In this document: piece after piece, positions 1 to 8,997 of the stretch | Numbering within the stretch: position 1 is the stretch's first letter | Layout of the letters: the number at the start of each line of letters is the position of its first letter | Origin: Bacillota bacterium | Lineage (GTDB): Bacteria > Bacillota > Clostridia > DSM-8532 | Direction of reading: 5' to 3' | Assembly: GCA_023415825.1 (NCBI GenBank) | Contig: JAEZJF010000024.1 | Location: forward strand, 62,001-126,000 | Length of the DNA: 64,000 nt | Notes under the pieces: generated by a model | What the model saw: the letters and a program-made list of their open reading frames with translations, nothing else | Told to the model about the DNA's origin: nothing | The model's database searches: none | Position numbers and translations under genes: made by a program

Positions 1-3000
1 TCTCCGGGCTTTTCGGCACGGAAGAGCGCGTACTGCATCACATAGCCCTTAGCACCCGAAGGCTCCTTCCAGCCCGAGCCATAATTGACATAGGGGGTGA
101 TGAGGCCGCTTCTGTAGGTGTATTCAAGCTTGACTCCAATTTTGCCGGGGAAGGAAGTAATCCCCTTGGTGACAACAGTGTTGGACGACAGCCCGCTACC
201 GCCGTCAATGATATCCTTTAAATATCGGGAAAGCTCTTTCTCAACCTTGACCATGACTCCTTTGATCAAATCCTTGAGATCGGTATGTGTCCGGTAGCTG
301 TAGCTGTCAAGATTCTTGAGCACCAGAGACAGCTCCCGATCCAGAATGCCGTACTTAAAGGGACCTTTGGCATCAGGTTTTTTTAGGATATCGTGAATTA
401 TATTTTTTAAGTCACCATAGGTCAGGCGTGAGCCTATGGTCGAAGCCTCCAGATCATATACCCTGGATGCTGATGTAAATCCCGTGGGAAATTTTGTCTG
501 AGGATCTTGGGTTCGATATACCTTAAGCAGCAGCATGGGCTCCTTGGCGCTGTTTACCATAGCCTGGGTCTTTAATGCCGCAAGGTCAATACTGCCTTTA
601 TTTAGAGTAATCTCTGCCCCCAGGAGCTTAAGATTGAGCCTACTGTCATATTTCTCGATAGCTTCCAGCGTTTTATAGGGGATTAATATTTCGTAAGCTG
701 TTGTATTAGTCTGTTCGGAAGAAAGATCCACAGTAACCGTAGACTCTCTGGCAGCCTGCAGCAATCCCGAAATCTGATCGTCCTTAAGAATGGCACGGAA
801 GGAAGTCCCTTCCTTGATATCCACGCGCCAGTATTGCTTCTTGGTAAGATTGTCGGCTTCATTCTCGAAGAGGTCAATGACATCGTCCTCTTTCTGATCA
901 TCGTCATAATCGTCCTGAGAGAAGTCGGTTCGTGCCGTGACCGGGCCGATATGGATGGATTCCTCCACATTATAGGCCCAGAGCTTGACATAATAAAGGG
1001 TATTGGATTTCAAAGGAAGATCGTGAAGGATTCCGTCCTCATCCCTCACAGGCTTCTTATTTATTATCGCGTAGTAAATATAATGGGGTGATTTCTCCTC
1101 CACATAGAGGTTGGTCTTTTCCCGGTAATAGGTTATCGGGCTGAGCTTTTCATAGTCCGTATCGCTGTCTGTTCTGGCTTCAAGGAAGTAGGTATAGGGG
1201 GCTTCCCCTTCCCATCTCACTTCTATTTCCTTCATAGCATTGCGGGTCTTTGCCTGAATGGGGCTGCCAGGACTGCTTGACCAGCTTACACCGCTTGTGT
1301 TGTACCAACGGTTATCCACTTTGTTTTTCACACGGATATCATACCATTGGTCCGATTCCAGGTTATATATTCTGAAATAGAAGGTGCTGCCATCCTTGAC
1401 ACAGGTGTATTGGGAGCGGTTCAGGCGGACATATTGGCTGTCGGCAGTTCCTGCCTTCTTTAAGTACACCTCCATGGAATCGGCCATGGTATCGCTTGTG
1501 GAACATTGAATATTAAAGCCTACCTCAAGATCCTTGACCGCCTCCAAAAAGGCCGGTTCCTTGACCATACGTGTCGTAACAGGTATGGTTATCCAACGGC
1601 TCACCTTTTCCAGGGAATTGCCGGATGGATCATTGACTCCCCTTTTTCTCACGGCGCGAAGGCTGAAGTAATAAGTACGATTGGGCTTTAGGAAGGTCCG
1701 ATCGATAAGCATAACCACGCTTCCGTTTTCATCAAGGGTTAGTACCTTAGCATTCAGGCTGGTGTTTTTGACATCAAGATGCAGCTTAGAGTCCCCAGGT
1801 GGGGATCTGAACTCATTATAGGCGTTTAAAAAGCTGATATTGACCGAATCCGAGGCGTAATCCGCGGTAACGGCCTGGGGTGAAATATTGGTGCTGGTGC
1901 ATATCATCTCATAGGTGACATCCGACTCGGCATGGAGCCAGTTCAATGTAACTTTGGCGTCGCTTAAAAGCAATTCGCCATCCGGACCTACAGCTATGGA
2001 AAATTCTGAAGGCGACCTCGGTTCCCGGGTGTTATTATCCAAACCCCCTGAGTCAATTTTCGGGGTGGTAATGGCCTTAACGGCTGTAAAAGCCGATCGG
2101 CCAATTACATCACCACCGACCACAAGGGAGGAACGAGCTTTAATATAGTATACGGTATTGGGCATGATGGGCTCCTTTTGTCCATTGCCCATAACAATTC
2201 CCGAACTGGTAATGGTTACACCGCGTTGGATTCTTTCAGCCTCCCCTGGATAGGGAGCATTGTCGATAGCCACAGGCACATCGCTGAATTGGGAGGCATC
2301 GCGGCTTATATAAATTTCGTAGTCAATAGCCCTTCCGGTTGTGGCACCGGTATAGCGCTGCCACTCCACATTGGTCAGAACACGTTCATAATTGACTGAT
2401 ATACCGGCCAGGGTCAAGTTTCCGGCAGGATCCACATTGGTCTTGGGTGCAATGTCGAGCTGGATATTGGGCATGGGAACAGGTAATTCTGTCAACGGCC
2501 AAGTGGTAAAGCTGTAGACCGGCGACTTATAGGAAAGGCGGTTGTTGATATCTGCTGCCAATCCATCGCGGTCCCCCCAGACATCGCTGTCAATGTCGGC
2601 ATTATCCTTTAGTCTTGAGGTAAAAACCTGCATATAGTAGGTGGTGTTGGGCACCAGAAAGATCGGGTAATCCCCTTTATTACCATCCTCACTGGGGTCC
2701 TCGTTATTTTCAAAATCAAGGGATTTATTGCTTACATAATCATAGAACAGCTTATCACCGGGTATGGTGCAAATCAGCCTGTTCGGGTTGTTGGGATCCT
2801 GAGAAAAATTCTTCTTGCCCAGAACAAGCATACGTTTTTGCTTGACAGGTAGGTAGATATCCTTGGCAGAAGAAAAACCAATGGTTTTAGTCTGGGTTTC
2901 AATCTTGCTTTCAGGCAAATAGGTTGAAAGGAGGACATGGAAGGTATAATCCTCGTCCGTATAGGGCTGTGCCATGAAAGCATCCCAGCTGGTGACTAGT

Positions 3001-4469
3001 TTCCATGCCAGAGGCTTTTCAAAGGACAGACGCAGGTCACTTGCAGGAATTTCAACAACACCGCTGGAAAGCTCAGTATTAGGCACGGTCACATTTTTAC
3101 GTCCCACATAGAGGGGTTCGGCCTTAATCTCCCGGGGCAGGGGCGGCTTACCCGCATCAGTCCCCAGCAGTCTTAAGTCCACACAAAGGGAGGAGCTCCT
3201 TGGCAGAACCGAGGAGCTGTCATAATAAACCACCCTGAAATAGTATTCAGGATGAGCGGTCCCGGGAATGGGAATGGTGACGATTTCACTGCCGTAGGCT
3301 TGTGAAGCGGGCAGGGATGAATCGGGTATCTTGACCCAACGTTCTGTCTGGGTGTAGAGATCATCAATACGCGAAGCATATTGCACTTGATAGTAAAGCT
3401 CAGGATATACACCGTTGGTGATTTTTTTAAACCGGACCTCTACCTTGTCGGTATCCACCTTTGTGAGCTCCATCTGCAGGGGTGTATAAATGGAGGATAT
3501 GGCTTGGTTAGTGTCGCTAAAGGCATTGTCAATATTCGTTACCATAAAACGATTATTGCTGTCTGTGCGAAGCTTGGTTCTGCGAACGGGAATCTGCTCG
3601 GAGAGGCTGTTTTCGAATATGACGCCGATATTGGTAAATTCGTATTCGGTTCCAGGCTCGATGCCCTGCTCCTTTTTAAGAATGACCGATACAAATTTAT
3701 CAGTACTGGTGACATTGCCGTCGCTGATTCCCGCAACCGTGGTATTCTTGCCTTCAATTATCATGCTGGAACCAGAGTAATCCGTATTGAAGTCCAGCAT
3801 GCGGGTGGTGCCATGACCCACTGTCATATTGATCTGGAAACAGGCCGTGCTGATAGCATTTCCAGCCTCTTCCAGTTCTTTTAAGGCCGCCTTGTCTTTG
3901 TCCGTAAGATAGATGATACCCTTGGTCGTGTTGAAAATGGTCGGGATTTTCCATTTCAGCTTGATGACAGGATCATTACCGCTCCTGACAGTAATGGCGC
4001 TGCCTGAGGCATTCAGCTCCAATTCAGGAGCTTTGTCCTCTATATCGGACATTTTGGCCATTTCGTTAAAGGATTCCCCTGTAAAGGTGATGTCTGCCAG
4101 ATAATAAATTTTCCCTTGGTGGGAAGGGGCGGGATCGGTAGCATTTTGATAAGCATCTACCGAAATATCGTAAATATGGTCCGGCAAAAGTTCAACACTC
4201 ACCGTAACTTTTCTGCTGGCACTGTCATAAGCCTCCTGGCCTGTAAGTGTATCAAGTGTGCCATCGGGCTTGTGAAAGGTAACCACGGTAAAGGCCGGTT
4301 GAACCGGTGCAATGTAGCTGATTTCATATTTCTGGGTGCTCGTGTTCAGCCCCACTGATAAGCTAAGAGCCTGTGGAGCCGCAAAGCTTTTTATTTCCGA
4401 GGGCAGGCCTGATATAAGCAGCATCAGTATCAAGACAACAGCCATTATTCTCTTTGTAGCTTTATTCAT
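1..4469 (-). CDS. Secreted multi-domain fibronectin-III-like protein, 3' part outside window
   Basis: Reading inward from an ATG at 4469, preceded by a GGGGAG ribosome binding site, the frame stays open for about 1490 codons to the window edge, so the C-terminus is missing. Residues 1-30 form a signal peptide (basic start MNKATKR, hydrophobic core, likely cut near SFA-AP). The rest is a chain of beta-sandwich segments. Four of them carry the fibronectin-III F-strand pattern PNTxYYxxV or a close variant (PNTTYYMQV, PNTVYYIKA, PNRTYYFSL, SNTLYYVKL). No catalytic motif is visible. Surface proteins of this build in Clostridia often end in SLH or other wall-anchoring domains, but that part cannot be seen here. 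The role is probably extracellular adhesion or scaffold; this is inference. Confidence 0.8.
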   Translation of the reverse strand, partial: MNKATKRIMAVVLILMLLISGLPSEIKSFAAPQALSLSVGLNTSTQKYEISYIAPVQPAFTVVTFHKPDGTLDTLTGQEAYDSASRKVTVSVELLPDHIYDISVDAYQNATDPAPSHQGKIYYLADITFTGESFNEMAKMSDIEDKAPELELNASGSAITVRSGNDPVIKLKWKIPTIFNTTKGIIYLTDKDKAALKELEEAGNAISTACFQINMTVGHGTTRMLDFNTDYSGSSMIIEGKNTTVAGISDGNVTSTDKFVSVILKKEQGIEPGTEYEFTNIGVIFENSLSEQIPVRRTKLRTDSNNRFMVTNIDNAFSDTNQAISSIYTPLQMELTKVDTDKVEVRFKKITNGVYPELYYQVQYASRIDDLYTQTERWVKIPDSSLPASQAYGSEIVTIPIPGTAHPEYYFRVVYYDSSSVLPRSSSLCVDLRLLGTDAGKPPLPREIKAEPLYVGRKNVTVPNTELSSGVVEIPASDLRLSFEKPLAWKLVTSWDAFMAQPYTDEDYTFHVLLSTYLPESKIETQTKTIGFSSAKDIYLPVKQKRMLVLGKKNFSQDPNNPNRLICTIPGDKLFYDYVSNKSLDFENNEDPSEDGNKGDYPIFLVPNTTYYMQVFTSRLKDNADIDSDVWGDRDGLAADINNRLSYKSPVYSFTTWPLTELPVPMPNIQLDIAPKTNVDPAGNLTLAGISVNYERVLTNVEWQRYTGATTGRAIDYEIYISRDASQFSDVPVAIDNAPYPGEAERIQRGVTITSSGIVMGNGQKEPIMPNTVYYIKARSSLVVGGDVIGRSAFTAVKAITTPKIDSGGLDNNTREPRSPSEFSIAVGPDGELLLSDAKVTLNWLHAESDVTYEMICTSTNISPQAVTADYASDSVNISFLNAYNEFRSPPGDSKLHLDVKNTSLNAKVLTLDENGSVVMLIDRTFLKPNRTYYFSLRAVRKRGVNDPSGNSLEKVSRWITIPVTTRMVKEPAFLEAVKDLEVGFNIQCSTSDTMADSMEVYLKKAGTADSQYVRLNRSQYTCVKDGSTFYFRIYNLESDQWYDIRVKNKVDNRWYNTSGVSWSSSPGSPIQAKTRNAMKEIEVRWEGEAPYTYFLEARTDSDTDYEKLSPITYYREKTNLYVEEKSPHYIYYAIINKKPVRDEDGILHDLPLKSNTLYYVKLWAYNVEESIHIGPVTARTDFSQDDYDDDQKEDDVIDLFENEADNLTKKQYWRVDIKEGTSFRAILKDDQISGLLQAARESTVTVDLSSEQTNTTAYEILIPYKTLEAIEKYDSRLNLKLLGAEITLNKGSIDLAALKTQAMVNSAKEPMLLLKVYRTQDPQTKFPTGFTSASRVYDLEASTIGSRLTYGDLKNIIHDILKKPDAKGPFKYGILDRELSLVLKNLDSYSYRTHTDLKDLIKGVMVKVEKELSRYLKDIIDGGSGLSSNTVVTKGITSFPGKIGVKLEYTYRSGLITPYVNYGSGWKEPSGAKGYVMQYALFRAEKPG

Positions 4470-4575
4470 AAAGGAACTCCCCCTGATAGCAAAAATAATA
4501 ATATGAAAAGACTTTTACTATAGGGTTATCGGCATTCTGAGCCCCTCGATTTATGCGCTTTCAATTACAATTCCT

Positions 4576-5622
4576 TTACAGAGGAAGCAGCCGGTCCCCC
4601 AGCCCGAAGGATGTCTCCCTATGAAATACGGGAACAATGTCGCCGATATGTTCTTCCAAATTATTGAGCAGCTCAGCCTTATGCCAATGCTTAAGCTTTT
4701 CATACTCAGCTTTGTCAAGGATATTAAGCTCCAGCAAAAGCTGCATGACCACAGGAAATACCGCACGCTCGCCTCCATCGGCGATTTTAACGCAGATCCC
4801 CAGGCTTCCGCGTTTAATGGCGAGACAATAAACTGCCTCAGCTCCTATTTTCCCGATGAGTTTATCCCCGGTTGCCTGCATGAGCTCTGTACAAAATTCA
4901 TCCGGACCCGCCACCATATCGGGGTATTGAGTCATGGCGTCAAAAATAGTCTTACAGGTTTGATGATAGGAGTTTTCCTCGTCCTGGGCAAAGGCTGCCA
5001 GCCTGGCATAGGATAAGGCGATTTTATTGACGGGAAGCATGTAGATGGGTAAGCCGCAGCCGTCCGTACCCACAGTTATGGAGTCGATGGCTTCATCGGT
5101 AAATTGGCTGATGGTTTTTATTACCTCCTGCTGGACGGGATGGGATAAATCTTCATAATGGGAGATATCCGCTCCTAAATATTTTGAAAATGCAAGCATG
5201 GCGGTGTGCTTTCCCGAGCAGCTGGCATGAAGTGCGGAAGGCTTTTCCCCCAACGAAATAAGTCTATTCCTTTCTTCTTTATTATAGGGACTCATAATCC
5301 CACAGTGAAGATCTGTCTTTTCCAGATTTAAACGTTTTAAAATTTCTAAAACAGTTTTCTGATGGGATGAATGGCCTGTATGTGAGGCACAGGCAATGGC
5401 TATTTCCTTAAGGGAATAACCCATAGCCCGTGCACCTCCCGACTGAATAAAAGGAATGACCTGAATAGGCTTTGCTGATGAGCGATAAAAAATCCTTGTT
5501 CCAGTATCACCCTTTTGATAGAGAATTTTCCCACTGCTATCAACAACACAGATAATACCTTGATGAATACTTTCGACATAGTCATTACGTGTCACAACGG
5601 CCAATGTGTTCACAGCTTTCAC
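4576..5622 (-). CDS. L-asparaginase, class 3 (Rhizobium AnsA/ReAV type), copy 2
   Basis: This is a 348-residue protein of the Asparaginase_II family (PF06089), which hydrolyses L-asparagine to aspartate and ammonia and is unrelated to the E. coli AnsA/AnsB fold. The residues reported for Rhizobium etli ReAV are present, apparently at the same numbers: Ser48 and Lys51 (RSSAKP), Ser80 (CASH), the zinc-site residues Cys135 and Lys138 (CSGKH), and Cys189 (DGCGLP). There is no signal peptide, so it is cytoplasmic. It begins four bases after the stop of the upstream paralogue at 5627, so the two are co-transcribed. The last residues (LGDRLLPL) differ from the sister copy. Substrate is inferred from the family. 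Confidence 0.85.
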   Translation of the reverse strand: MKAVNTLAVVTRNDYVESIHQGIICVVDSSGKILYQKGDTGTRIFYRSSAKPIQVIPFIQSGGARAMGYSLKEIAIACASHTGHSSHQKTVLEILKRLNLEKTDLHCGIMSPYNKEERNRLISLGEKPSALHASCSGKHTAMLAFSKYLGADISHYEDLSHPVQQEVIKTISQFTDEAIDSITVGTDGCGLPIYMLPVNKIALSYARLAAFAQDEENSYHQTCKTIFDAMTQYPDMVAGPDEFCTELMQATGDKLIGKIGAEAVYCLAIKRGSLGICVKIADGGERAVFPVVMQLLLELNILDKAEYEKLKHWHKAELLNNLEEHIGDIVPVFHRETSFGLGDRLLPL

Positions 5623-5626
5623 CTCC

Positions 5627-6667
5627 TTAGGGATAGATATCGCCCGGTTGGTACTGACTGGTATTATTATCCACTAGACTGAATGAAGGATGGATATATC
5701 CCACATCATTCCCCTTGTCATCTTTTATGGGCGGAAGAGCCCATTTTTCAAGCTTTTTAACCGTTGGACCATCCAGAATATCAAGCTCTTCCAGTACACG
5801 GACTGCTACTGGAAAGCTTGCCCACGGATGGCCATCGAAAATATTAATGCAGACACCGAGATGCTTCTCTGGCACAGCTATCATATAAACCCCCTCAGCC
5901 CCTATCTTGCCTATGGCGCGACCCTTTGTATGGGTAATAAGGTCGGTGCAAAATGTCCCCTTACCCCCGATGACCTTTGGATAGGTTGTCATAGCCTTTT
6001 GAATCAAGCCAAAGCATTCACTGTATTTGCCCTTACCTTCATACCCGTGTGCCAGACACGCATATAGCCAGGAAACCTGTTTAAGTGTCAAAAGATAAGT
6101 CGGTATGGTGCAACCGTCTTTTCCTAAAATAATCTCTTCTTCATCAATTTCCAGCATCTCAGCCATGGTCTTTCTGATAAGCTGCTGAAGAGGGTGATCC
6201 GGCCTTGTATACCCCTCTATCGGATAGTTATAAAACCTGCAGAGTGCCAGCATTCCTACATGCTTGCCTGAACAGTTGTTGAAAACAGGGGTCGGCCGCT
6301 TGCCCAGCATGATAAGCGCGTCATGAACCTTTTGATTCCCCGGATAAATTGACCCGCAATCCAGGTCCTTTTCCTTAAGGCCTAATTTATTGAGTATGGA
6401 AAGGATGATTTGGCGGTGAAAGGCTTGACCTTCATGGGAAGAACAAATAATGGCCAACTCCTTGAGTGTGATATGATATTTGTCCATCGCCCCCGAATTG
6501 ACAAAAGTAACGGCATACAGAGGCTTCCCCGAAGACCGTATAAAGATACTCGCATAAGGGTTTCCAATAGAGTACAGAACATTTTTATTAGAATCCGTTA
6601 TACAAATATATCCTTCATGCATGCTATCAACCCTGCCGGAGCGCGTTCGAACAGCCAATTGCGCCAT
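5627..6667 (-). CDS. L-asparaginase, class 3 (Rhizobium AnsA/ReAV type), copy 1
   Basis: This is a 346-residue PF06089 protein and the first gene of a two-gene operon. Conserved active-site blocks are visible: RSSGKP (Ser45, Lys48), CSSHEG, the putative zinc residues in CSGKH, and DGCTIP. It clearly diverges from its neighbour at 4576-5622 outside these motifs, for example FIRSSGKP against FYRSSAKP. The pair is therefore an old duplication rather than a recent one. The start ATG at 6667 follows an AGAGGTG ribosome binding site. It is divergent from the dnaD-like gene, and the two promoters must share the roughly 200 bases between them. Substrate preference (Asn or another amide or dipeptide) cannot be read from sequence. 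Confidence 0.83.
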   Translation of the reverse strand: MAQLAVRTRSGRVDSMHEGYICITDSNKNVLYSIGNPYASIFIRSSGKPLYAVTFVNSGAMDKYHITLKELAIICSSHEGQAFHRQIILSILNKLGLKEKDLDCGSIYPGNQKVHDALIMLGKRPTPVFNNCSGKHVGMLALCRFYNYPIEGYTRPDHPLQQLIRKTMAEMLEIDEEEIILGKDGCTIPTYLLTLKQVSWLYACLAHGYEGKGKYSECFGLIQKAMTTYPKVIGGKGTFCTDLITHTKGRAIGKIGAEGVYMIAVPEKHLGVCINIFDGHPWASFPVAVRVLEELDILDGPTVKKLEKWALPPIKDDKGNDVGYIHPSFSLVDNNTSQYQPGDIYP

Positions 6668-6793
6668 ACTGCACCTCTTTATAAAAAGACTTTGCTATAA
6701 TCCTGTGGTATTCTTCCCATCTTCCATTCATACTATGTGAGAATCACTCCCGGGACTTACTTTTTTGGCTTTCTGGATTTCTTGCGTTTATGG

Positions 6794-6799
6794 TATAAT
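6794..6799 (+). promoter_or_regulatory. Extended -10 promoter element of the dnaD-dnaI operon
   Basis: TATAAT preceded by TG one base upstream (TGGTATAAT, 6791-6799) is an extended -10 element. No good -35 box lies 17 bases upstream. Transcription would start near 6806 and give a leader of about 80 bases that contains the palindromic repeat at 6819-6840. Confidence 0.6.
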
Positions 6800-6868
6800 A
6801 ACCTTACCCGTTACCAGAGTTTGTTTCGAAAGAAACAAACAACAAGCCTAGACCTACAAGAGAAATCA
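6794..6868 (+). repeat. Palindromic leader repeat, copy 1
   Basis: The first 51 bases (6794-6844) match 49320-49370 with substitutions only, no gaps. They contain a 9-bp hairpin with left arm 6819-6827, GAAA tetraloop 6828-6831 and right arm 6832-6840. Downstream, 6846-6867 resembles 49412-49433 at 17 of 22 positions. There is no T-run after the hairpin, so it is not an ordinary terminator. It lies between the -10 element and the ribosome binding site of the dnaD-like gene. Confidence 0.75.
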
Positions 6869-6886
6869 AAAGATGAGGTTTTTTTC

Positions 6887-7885
6887 ATGCAGTTTGAGGT
6901 TGTGAAAGACATCCTGTTATCCGATACATTAGTCCCGGACATATTTTTAAGCGATTACATGCCCCGTATCCCTTCGGATGCAGTTAAGGTATATCTGTAC
7001 TGTATTTTTTTGAGCAAATATAAGAAGGAAGCCCGTCCCGAGGACCTGGCAGCAAAGCTGGATCTTTCTATGGACACCGTCAACGCTGCTTTTCTCATTT
7101 TAGAGCAGGAGGAGCTTATTGTCCGAACCCCCAAGGTCGTCTCTCTTGCCGATATAAAGGAAATGGCGCTTAATAAGCTATATAAACGCAAAACAACCTC
7201 CGATGCCGATTCAGCCCTTCAAAAATCGGTAGGTCATGTAAAGCGTAATCAATGTATTGATTCCATCAATAAAATGTTTTTTCAGGGAATTATGGCTCCT
7301 AGCTGGTATACGGCCATTGACAACTGGTTTATGACCTTTCGCTTTGATGAGGACGTCATGGTGAGCCTTTTTAAGTATTGCTATGACAATAATGCATTAA
7401 ATGCAAAATATATCGAAAAAGTCGGCGCAACCTGGTCCCAGAAGGGCATTACCAACCATTGGGAGCTGGAAAAGTATATGGAGGCCTGCGAAAGGACTAA
7501 AACTATCGGCAAAACCATTGCCCAGGCCCTCAGGCTGGGTAGGAAGCTTACCTCCTATGAGGAGCGGTACCTGGAAATCTGGCTAAATGAATATGACTAT
7601 GATATGGTTCTTATAGATGAAGCACTTGAGCGCACAGCTGGCAAAACCAACCCCAATTTCAAGTATATCCACAGTATTCTGACATCTTGGTTCAAAGAGG
7701 GCATCCGAAGCCGCGAGCAGCTTAAAGCATACCTTGAGGCGGCACCTGCAAGGGCTTCCAGAAAAGAGGAGGCACCAAGTAAGGTGGCTCGCCGCAACAA
7801 TTTCCAGCAGCGCCAATACGATGACGATTTCTATAATAAGCTTAATCAGTCCACTATCACCCGAAAGGATGGAATGAATGGCTGA
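6887..7885 (+). CDS. dnaD: DnaD-like replication initiation protein
   Basis: The start is taken as ATG at 6887, with a TGAGG site nine bases upstream. An in-frame extension back to 6737 would run through the promoter and the hairpin repeat and is unlikely. The protein has 332 residues. An N-terminal winged-helix region is followed by two DnaB_2/DnaD-type helical domains (PF07261), each ending in the YxxxIxxxW-like motif of the family: YIEKVGATW and YIHSILTSW. The C-terminus is a basic, Gln/Arg-rich tail. The protein helps to load the replicative helicase during initiation or restart. It overlaps the dnaI start by eight bases, as expected for a helicase-loading pair. It could also be named DnaB (Gram-positive initiation protein). 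Confidence 0.8.
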   Translation: MQFEVVKDILLSDTLVPDIFLSDYMPRIPSDAVKVYLYCIFLSKYKKEARPEDLAAKLDLSMDTVNAAFLILEQEELIVRTPKVVSLADIKEMALNKLYKRKTTSDADSALQKSVGHVKRNQCIDSINKMFFQGIMAPSWYTAIDNWFMTFRFDEDVMVSLFKYCYDNNALNAKYIEKVGATWSQKGITNHWELEKYMEACERTKTIGKTIAQALRLGRKLTSYEERYLEIWLNEYDYDMVLIDEALERTAGKTNPNFKYIHSILTSWFKEGIRSREQLKAYLEAAPARASRKEEAPSKVARRNNFQQRQYDDDFYNKLNQSTITRKDGMNG

Positions 7886-8915
7886 AATCAGGAGAAACCT
7901 TGATCATGTATTCGCAATAAGACGTGAAAAAGCACTGCGTGAAGCCGAAAGACGCAAACAGGAGCTCCAGGAAAAAATTCCCGAGCTCTCTGCCCTTGAT
8001 GCAAGGATTACGCTTTCGGGCATTCGCTATGCCCGTGCCCTTTTGTCTGAAAATGGTCCTGACCTTGATCCTGATACACTTTCGGAGAAGATCAACCAGC
8101 TCGATGAGCAAAAGGCTGCTCTGTTTTTAGCCCACAACCTACCTGTTGATTACCTTGAGCCCAAGTTTGACTGTCCTGTATGCGAGGATCGGGGGTATCT
8201 CACCGATCATGCCAGCGGAGCGTCCACTCCCTGCTCATGCTATCAAAAGCTCTATTTAGAGCAGCTCTACTCCTTTTCCAATATTTTGGACGATGGTCAA
8301 ACCGGGTTTACTTTTTATGATGAGTCCTTTTTCTCAGATATGCCCGATAAAAAAAAGTACCATGTAGAAATAGCTCCTAGAGAGCAAATCCAGTGCATCA
8401 AGCACCGCTGTCTTGAATTTATCGAGAACATTGACAAAAAAGAAACCCCTAACCTTTACTTTTTTGGTCCAACAGGTACAGGGAAGACTTTTATGGCTAA
8501 ATGTGTGGGTATGGAGCTCCTGAAAAAAGGACATACCGTACTTTACCTTTCAGCAACAACCTTGTTCTCCATTATCCGGCAATTCCGTCTTAACCCCGAG
8601 TACAATGGCACACGCGATGAGCAGGCATACAAAAATCTGTTCACCGTCAATCTGCTCATACTGGATGACATGGGTACCGAACCCGGGAGCGACGCCCGTT
8701 ATGCTGAGCTTTTAACCTTGCTTGAGCTTAGGAAAGCACAGGACAAAAACCATACGGCAAAGACCATTATTTCCTCAAACCTTGATTTAAAGCGCCTTTT
8801 CCAGGAGTATAACGAAAGAATCGCCTCCCGTATTGTTGGAGAGTTTAGCACCCTTCAATTTATTGGGGATGATATTCGTATTATTAAAAAAGTCGATGGT
8901 TTTTCTGCATGCTAG
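7878..8915 (+). CDS. dnaI: Helicase loader, DnaI/DnaC family AAA+ ATPase
   Basis: This is a 345-residue primosomal protein. A coiled N-terminal region (about residues 1-90) is followed by a zinc-binding module with Cys99, Cys102, Cys119 and Cys121 (CPVC...CSC). The AAA+ core then shows Walker A GPTGTGKT (about 197-204) and Walker B LLILDDMGTE, followed by the sensor region IISSNLDL. In B. subtilis, DnaI loads the DnaC helicase onto DNA with the help of DnaD and DnaB. It is translationally coupled to the dnaD-like gene by an eight-base overlap. A strong stem-loop terminator follows at 8937. Confidence 0.9.
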   Translation: MAEIRRNLDHVFAIRREKALREAERRKQELQEKIPELSALDARITLSGIRYARALLSENGPDLDPDTLSEKINQLDEQKAALFLAHNLPVDYLEPKFDCPVCEDRGYLTDHASGASTPCSCYQKLYLEQLYSFSNILDDGQTGFTFYDESFFSDMPDKKKYHVEIAPREQIQCIKHRCLEFIENIDKKETPNLYFFGPTGTGKTFMAKCVGMELLKKGHTVLYLSATTLFSIIRQFRLNPEYNGTRDEQAYKNLFTVNLLILDDMGTEPGSDARYAELLTLLELRKAQDKNHTAKTIISSNLDLKRLFQEYNERIASRIVGEFSTLQFIGDDIRIIKKVDGFSAC

Positions 8916-8936
8916 GAAAATAGCTTGTCAACATGC

Positions 8937-8964
8937 AGAAAGCCGGGTAATCCCGGCTTTCTGT
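8937..8964. terminator. Intrinsic terminator between convergent dnaI and ypeB
   Basis: A perfect 12-bp stem (CAGAAAGCCGGG paired with its complement, loop TAAT) is followed by a short T-rich run on the plus strand. It sits between two converging genes and probably serves both. Confidence 0.8.
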
Positions 8965-8997
8965 TTATAGAATAAATCTTACTGCACCCTATGCTTG

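Noticed and set aside
683..991. Reading frames opposite or out of phase with the fibronectin-III gene in 1-4469
   Set aside because: All are shadows of a long continuous frame with a signal peptide and a ribosome binding site. None has a site or recognisable domain of its own.
6819..6840. Intrinsic terminator or attenuator in the dnaD leader
   Set aside because: The hairpin is followed by AACAAGCC rather than a T-run, and no alternative pairing that would form a terminator was seen.
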